From Thermoplasmatota archaeon (lineage in GTDB: Archaea; Thermoplasmatota; E2; DHVEG-1), in assembly GCA_030619765.1 (NCBI GenBank), contig JAUXAU010000018.1, positions 1 through 43,807 of the forward strand: a DNA stretch of 43,807 nt, read 5' to 3'. The stretch's first letter is position 1, and every line of letters begins with the position of its first letter. Under the pieces are notes generated by a model that searched no databases, was not told the origin of the DNA, and saw only the letters and a program-made list of their open reading frames with translations. The translations under genes were made by a program, and so were the position numbers. Positions 39,610 through 43,807 of the stretch are shown in pieces.

Positions 39610-42042
39610 TTATATCTTATCTTTCTTTGCAGGCGGCACATATCGTTTCAACATCAACGATAGAGTTATAACAGTTACTGAACTCATAGCCATTGCAAGC
39701 CCTGCAAGTTCAGGTTTAAATGTAATTCCAAAAAATGGAAATAGTAATCCTGCAGCAACAGGAATCAATGCAGTATTGTATGCAAAAGCCCAGAACAGGT
39801 TTTGCTTTATCCTCGACATCACTTTCTTACTTAATTGCACCCCTGCAACTGAATCCATAAGATCATCTTTTACTAGTACTATCTCACCGCTCTCTATAGC
39901 TATATCTGTACCGCTACCTATTGCAATGCCAACATCTGCTTGAGCAAGTGCCGGGGCATCATTAATACCATCACCAACAAAAGCTACTATTTCACCTTTT
40001 TCTTGAAGTTTCTTTACCTCATTTGCCTTATCCTTAGGTAAAACCTCGGCTAGCACATTTTCAATTCCTATTTGCCTTGCAATCGCATGTGCAGTTCTCT
40101 TGTTGTCCCCTGTAATCATAACAACTTTAAGCTTCATATTTTTAAATTCGTTTATTGCGTTTTTTGTTGTTTCCTTCAATGTATCTGCAATGGCGATCAC
40201 ACCAGATATCTTGTTAGATAGAGCTATTAGTATCGCTGTCTTTCCTTCGCTCTCAAATCTTACTATTTTTTCTTCAACCTCTTTAGGAAATGAAATATTT
40301 CTTTCTTCGAAAAGTATTCTATTTCCAATGAGCACCTCTTTTCCATCGACTTTTGCTAGTACACCTTTCCCACCAAAAGTGTCAAAACCCTTACTTTCTC
40401 CTAGTCTAATACCTTTTTCTTCTGCTTTTCTCACGATAGCTTCTGCGAGAGGATGTTGTGAATTCTTCTCCACGCTAGCAACTAATCGAAGTAATTCTTC
40501 ATCCTTGATTCTAACACCGATTATATCGGTAACCTCTGGTTCTCCCTTTGTAAGCGTACCAGTTTTATCAAACACTATTGTTGTCAGTTTTTCTGAAATT
40601 TCAAGGGCTTCACCGCTCTTAATGAGAACGCCAAGTTCAGCCCCACGACCAATACCTACAGTTACTGCAGTAGGTGTAGCAAGCCCAAGAGCACAGGGAC
40701 ATGCAATAACAAGGACAGAAATCAAAGCAGTAAGGGAAAAGAGAAGAGTGTTACCAAGAACTACATACCACGCAATAAAGGAAAGAACAGCAATTGCAAG
40801 CACCGTTGGAATGAAATAACTCACTGCTACATCAGCGATTCTCTGAACTGGTGGTTTTGAACCTTGAGCCTCTTCCACAAGTTTTATGATTTGGGATAGT
40901 ACCGTATCTTTTCCTATCTTGGTTGCTCTGAATTTGATTACGCTGTTTTTGTTAAACGTTCCGCCAACAACAATATCTCCTTTTTTCTTCAAAACTGGGA
41001 TGGATTCCCCTGTAATCATTGATTCATCTACATAGCTTTCACCATCGATAACCGTACCGTCTACTGGGAGTTTTCCTCCAGGTTTAACAACGACTACGTC
41101 ATTTATTTGAACATCCTCGATAGGTATTTCAACTTCATTGTTATCACGAATAACTATGGCAGTTTTTGGTTGTAAACCCATCAGTTTTTTTATCGCTTCT
41201 GAGGTTTTTCCCTTTGCACGTGCTTCTAAATACCGCCCCATTGTAAGAAATGTAGCAAGAAGAACTGCTGTCTCATAAAACAAAAATTCACTGGTAAGTA
41301 TAAACTCGAAAGTACCTAAAATGCTTGATACAAATGCAACACCTATCCCCATCGAATACATGACATCCATGTTGAGATTCTTATTTTTAAGAGAACGATA
41401 AGCAGCATTGAATATTGGATGACTAATATAAATAAAGGCCGGAGTTGAAACGATCAGCATAAAATATGCCATTGAGAAAGGAAAGCTTACCGGGATATAC
41501 ATGAGAATCATCAGAGGAATGCCTACAGCAAATCCGATAATGACTCTGGTGCGTTTTTCTCTTAGGTCTTTCTCTCTTGCTTCTTCCTCTAAATTTTCGG
41601 TTTCTTCCCCTTCTACACCCAGATATTGATAGCCAGCATTTTCAATGGATATTTTCATATCAACTACTGATAGCACTCTTGGGTTGTAGATAACATATGC
41701 TTTTTCAGCACCGAGATTAACATTAACACTAACAATTCCATCTAGTTTCTGGAGGGAGTTTTCAATTGTTTTTACGCATGTAGCACACGTCATCCCACCG
41801 ACTTTCAGGACGACTTTTTCATTTGTCACTCTGTAACCTGCGTCTGTTACTGCTTTTTCTAAGTCAGCGTGTTTTAATTTTGCAGAATCATATTCTACCA
41901 TAGCAGTCTCATTTCCAAGATTCACTTGTGCATTAGTAACACCATTAAGGCTTGATAGTGATTTTTCGATTGTAGTAGCACATGTTGCACAGGTCATCCC
42001 TGAAATTTTAAGTTCAACTTTTTTTCTATGCCCTTCTACCAT
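39610..42042 (-). CDS. copA: Copper-exporting P1B-type ATPase
   Basis: From ATG 42042 the product is 810 aa with two N-terminal HMA domains (GMTCATC at Cys18/Cys21 and Cys86/Cys89), eight helices, TGES, the metal-site CPC (448-450) and the phosphorylation site DKTGT (Asp492), then GDGINDAPAL and a C-terminal helix pair. It exports Cu(I) from the cytosol. GGGAGAGG is a ribosome site for this ATG; an open extension to 42072 lacks one. It begins the copper operon. Confidence 0.95.
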   Translation of the reverse strand: MVEGHRKKVELKISGMTCATCATTIEKSLSSLNGVTNAQVNLGNETAMVEYDSAKLKHADLEKAVTDAGYRVTNEKVVLKVGGMTCATCVKTIENSLQKLDGIVSVNVNLGAEKAYVIYNPRVLSVVDMKISIENAGYQYLGVEGEETENLEEEAREKDLREKRTRVIIGFAVGIPLMILMYIPVSFPFSMAYFMLIVSTPAFIYISHPIFNAAYRSLKNKNLNMDVMYSMGIGVAFVSSILGTFEFILTSEFLFYETAVLLATFLTMGRYLEARAKGKTSEAIKKLMGLQPKTAIVIRDNNEVEIPIEDVQINDVVVVKPGGKLPVDGTVIDGESYVDESMITGESIPVLKKKGDIVVGGTFNKNSVIKFRATKIGKDTVLSQIIKLVEEAQGSKPPVQRIADVAVSYFIPTVLAIAVLSFIAWYVVLGNTLLFSLTALISVLVIACPCALGLATPTAVTVGIGRGAELGVLIKSGEALEISEKLTTIVFDKTGTLTKGEPEVTDIIGVRIKDEELLRLVASVEKNSQHPLAEAIVRKAEEKGIRLGESKGFDTFGGKGVLAKVDGKEVLIGNRILFEERNISFPKEVEEKIVRFESEGKTAILIALSNKISGVIAIADTLKETTKNAINEFKNMKLKVVMITGDNKRTAHAIARQIGIENVLAEVLPKDKANEVKKLQEKGEIVAFVGDGINDAPALAQADVGIAIGSGTDIAIESGEIVLVKDDLMDSVAGVQLSKKVMSRIKQNLFWAFAYNTALIPVAAGLLFPFFGITFKPELAGLAMAMSSVTVITLSLMLKRYVPPAKKDKI

Positions 42043-42150
42043 ATATTTGCCTCTCCCAAATTGTAGATTCATATCCTCTTTTTCCTAATAAAACAAGTGG
42101 TTTGAAGTGCTGTAAGGTATTTTGGTATGAACCTCAAAACATCTTTAGAG

Positions 42151-42690
42151 TCATCTGATGACGGTTTTATCTGGAATTTTTCCATTCTTAAAGTGTTTAT
42201 CCAACCAGCCAGAAACAACATTCTCTCGACTGTCAAAATACTTTATATACGGTTTGATGTCAAGCAACGGCGTCCCATCTATCATATCCACCTGAGTAAA
42301 ATACAGTTTATTTTCTTGGATGCACTTGATTTTCACAATGGAAAACCCTATATGATTCGGACGATGAGGACTTCTTATTGCAAATATCCCATGTTTAACA
42401 TCTTCAAGAAATGGTTTTCCTTCGAGCTCTTCCTTATGTGATTTGTGAAAAAAGTATATTAATATGGCATGGCTGAATTCATTTAAATCCGTTAAGCCTT
42501 TTACATATTCATCTTTCAATTCTATCCACGCCTCTACATTATCCTTAAACCGTCCTTGAATAGGAATATCTTTACTCTCATTATAAGGTGAGTGAATTAT
42601 TCCAATTGGACGCAATGTTATCTGATTCATAGTTTCACTTATTATCTTTAACATCTCTTCATTTAAAAAACCAAAGGCCCTTTTGCTCAT
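42151..42690 (-). CDS. trmO: TrmO-family tRNA methyltransferase
   Basis: The product is up to 179 aa, with RPIGIIHSPYNE, RFKDNVEAWIEL, EFSHAILIYFFHKSH, FAIRSPHRPNHIGFSIVKI and DGTPLLDIKPYIKYFD: the TsaA/TrmO fold, which methylates t6A37 of tRNA with SAM. The start is uncertain; M13 (42654) or M21 (42630) are alternatives. It lies upstream of copA in the same direction. Confidence 0.85.
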   Translation of the reverse strand: MSKRAFGFLNEEMLKIISETMNQITLRPIGIIHSPYNESKDIPIQGRFKDNVEAWIELKDEYVKGLTDLNEFSHAILIYFFHKSHKEELEGKPFLEDVKHGIFAIRSPHRPNHIGFSIVKIKCIQENKLYFTQVDMIDGTPLLDIKPYIKYFDSRENVVSGWLDKHFKNGKIPDKTVIR

Positions 42691-42926
42691 TAGTTATCAA
42701 AAAGGTAATTCAGGACATAGCCAGGAATATCTTTGGTATTCTTCTGTTGATAATCTGTATTTTAAATATTCCTCGATGGCTCATGGAATATCAAAAATAT
42801 TCCTCGGTGAATCCATAAATATATAGATTTTTTACCAGTAAAAGTGATTTCAAATCTCGTTTTGTTTGATTGATGTGAGATGATTAAAAATATATGAATT
42901 TAAAAAAGGAAAAGAGAAAGGTGGGT
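42691..42926. other. Intergenic stretch with short repeats and the right 33-bp copy
   Basis: AATATTCCTCG(A/G)TG occurs twice (about 42766 and 42797) and the 33-bp repeat lies at 42828-42860. No gene is seen. Confidence 0.4.
42828..42860. repeat. 33-bp direct repeat, right copy
   Basis: Second copy of the repeat at 36387-36419, with one mismatch (T for G before TTCAAATCTCGT). It lies about 140 nt upstream of trmO. The pair encloses the flavoprotein gene, the copper operon and trmO. Confidence 0.65.
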
Positions 42927-43421
42927 TTATGATTGATTGTGGCGGTTTCGCCAACGCCAATGATGCTGTGCAGCCCAAATCGGCTGACCAGGTTCTCGAT
43001 ACACCATGCCATTGATGGTAAAGACGCTCATCCAGTACTCAGATTGCATATGTCCTTCGAATGTCACTTCAGTTCCAACAAGTCCTATTAGTTCATCAAT
43101 AACAAGTTCTTCTTCTCCATCACCATCATAGTCTTCAGCAGCTATTGCAGCAATTATGTACCAATTTGGACCAAAATGGAGTTCAACCTCACCGATGAAG
43201 AAATTGGTTTCATCATATTCGAGTATTCCTGTTATTTCTGTAAGATTGCAACCTCCTTGGCAGATGCCAAGCGTGTCGCATATTCTGTTTCGTATCCGTT
43301 GCATGAGTTGGTTACCGCCACCGTCTAACGGTTCGACGGTATTTGTTGCAGCTGTTGCAATTAGACCTCCCATTACCAGGAGAGAGACCATTGCTATTGA
43401 AACAATTGTTTGTTTTTTCAT
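42927..43421 (-). CDS. Small exported protein with two Cys-rich turns
   Basis: The 164-aa product has a signal peptide (MKKQTIVSIAMVSLLVMGGL) and the segment RNRICDTLGICQGGCNLTE, with three Cys that may bind metal or form disulfides. The rest is beta-rich with DYDGDGEEELVIDEL, a Ca2+-type acid loop. The end is rich in His, Trp and Arg. No family is recognised. Confidence 0.65.
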   Translation of the reverse strand: MKKQTIVSIAMVSLLVMGGLIATAATNTVEPLDGGGNQLMQRIRNRICDTLGICQGGCNLTEITGILEYDETNFFIGEVELHFGPNWYIIAAIAAEDYDGDGEEELVIDELIGLVGTEVTFEGHMQSEYWMSVFTINGMVYREPGQPIWAAQHHWRWRNRHNQS

Positions 43422-43520
43422 ATATAATCCCCATTACTATAATTAAATAAGGATTTATAATAGTTTGCTTAACACGTGTTAATTTAAAGATTTGGATAAC
43501 AGTATCACACAACAGTATCG

Positions 43521-43727
43521 TTAAACCATTTCTCCAATTTCTACCTCGTCATCCTCTCCTAGAAAAATTTCATCGATTTCATTGACTATATCTCCGTCAT
43601 TTATTGTTTCAGTCGAACCATCATATTGTTTTTCTTCGGTAGTCGATTGATTGAAATAACTGTAACTAACCATCACTGAAACCAAGATAATAAAAAGAAA
43701 AAATATTGATATTAATTTTTTATCCAT
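43521..43727 (-). CDS. Small signal-anchor protein with acidic tail
   Basis: The 68-aa product begins with a hydrophobic segment (LISIFFLFIILVSVMVSYSY) and ends in a long acidic stretch (EIDEIFLGEDDEVEIGE). It is probably anchored outside the membrane. GGAGAAAG is a ribosome site for the ATG. Function unknown. Confidence 0.6.
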   Translation of the reverse strand: MDKKLISIFFLFIILVSVMVSYSYFNQSTTEEKQYDGSTETINDGDIVNEIDEIFLGEDDEVEIGEMV

Positions 43728-43757
43728 CTTTTATCACTTTCTCCATTAGTCCCTGTT

Positions 43758-43807
43758 TCAATTTGGTTTTCCTTTACCTTTATTCTGCATATCATCTGCA
43801 AATGCTT
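43758..43807 (-). CDS. Partial gene at the window edge, C-terminal end only
   Basis: The minus strand reads AFADDMQNKGKGKPN then stop (43758-43760). A second frame is also open, so this assignment is weak. If real, it is the C-terminus of a gene upstream of the small signal-anchor protein. Confidence 0.3.
   Translation of the reverse strand, partial: AFADDMQNKGKGKPN

Noticed and set aside
40100-40819. A 239-residue open frame on the plus strand
   Set aside because: It is antisense to the conserved CPC and DKTGT region of CopA and has no independent support.

Overview
The window looks like the chromosome of an AT-rich, probably mesophilic, euryarchaeon. Thermoplasmatota is my best guess, inferred from gene families and not proven. 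Supporting signs are archaeal TATA-like boxes (T-rich TTTAAA or TTTATATA cores) about 25-30 nt before many starts, Shine-Dalgarno GGAGG/GGTG motifs, a geranylgeranyl-reductase-family flavoprotein, a TrmO-family methyltransferase, many small membrane or zinc-ribbon proteins, and a set of signal-peptide proteins including NosD-like beta-helix proteins. I see no rRNA, no complete tRNA and no CRISPR array.

Region 1 (about 1-16.3 kb) is an accessory island. It carries an RHH / YwgA-like / PIN operon in which the PIN protein has an extra C-terminal domain resembling the iron-sulfur domain of primase large subunit PriL. It also has an operon of three unknown small proteins, a Shedu (DUF4263) nuclease, a second RHH regulator, a nucleotidyltransferase overlapping a 377-aa partner, and an overlapping DUF6978-like/DUF1828-like pair. 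Three diverged IS6/IS240-type DDE transposases lie among them; one has an N-terminal SWIM zinc finger and one has a decayed 5' end. Two palindromic elements (1377-1450 and 4731-4813) may be a structured RNA family, and their core also occurs in the 5' leader of the SWIM transposase. A second family of tripartite elements (short tandem units, a CCGATAAAGG-type core, more tandem units) recurs at 9.0, 12.6, 16.4, 17.7 and 22.4 kb.

Region 2 (about 16.6-25.7 kb) is mostly secreted proteins on the minus strand: two NosD-like beta-helix proteins, an arylsulfotransferase-like protein and several lineage-type exported proteins, two of which share a duplicated promoter. Between them sit a zinc-ribbon protein, a membrane protein, a transposase remnant, and a quinone-oxidoreductase-like gene with different base composition whose stop codon lies in an integron attC-like half-site.

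Region 3 (25.7-30.5 kb) has a P2-type cation ATPase with unusual ion-site residues, an NfeD-like protein, a DUF202-like protein, an ATP-cone protein and two tiny lysine/arginine-rich proteins. A repeated promoter-like element occurs four times here.

Region 4 (30.7-35.2 kb) is a mobile-element nest. An IS200/IS605 element with a Y1 transposase and end hairpins is split near its N-terminus by a group II intron encoding a YCDD reverse transcriptase. A second group II intron (YADD reverse transcriptase) sits just after its right-end hairpin.

Region 5 (36-43.8 kb) holds a winged-helix protein, a geranylgeranyl-reductase-family protein, and a copper-homeostasis operon: CopA ATPase, YHS, a GDCCVFCSYGS protein, DUF302, SHOCT, a TRASH-like metal-binding protein and a frameshifted small gene. 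TrmO and exported proteins follow. A 33-bp direct repeat with a tRNA T-arm-like motif flanks 36.4-42.8 kb and may mark the copper block as a former insertion.
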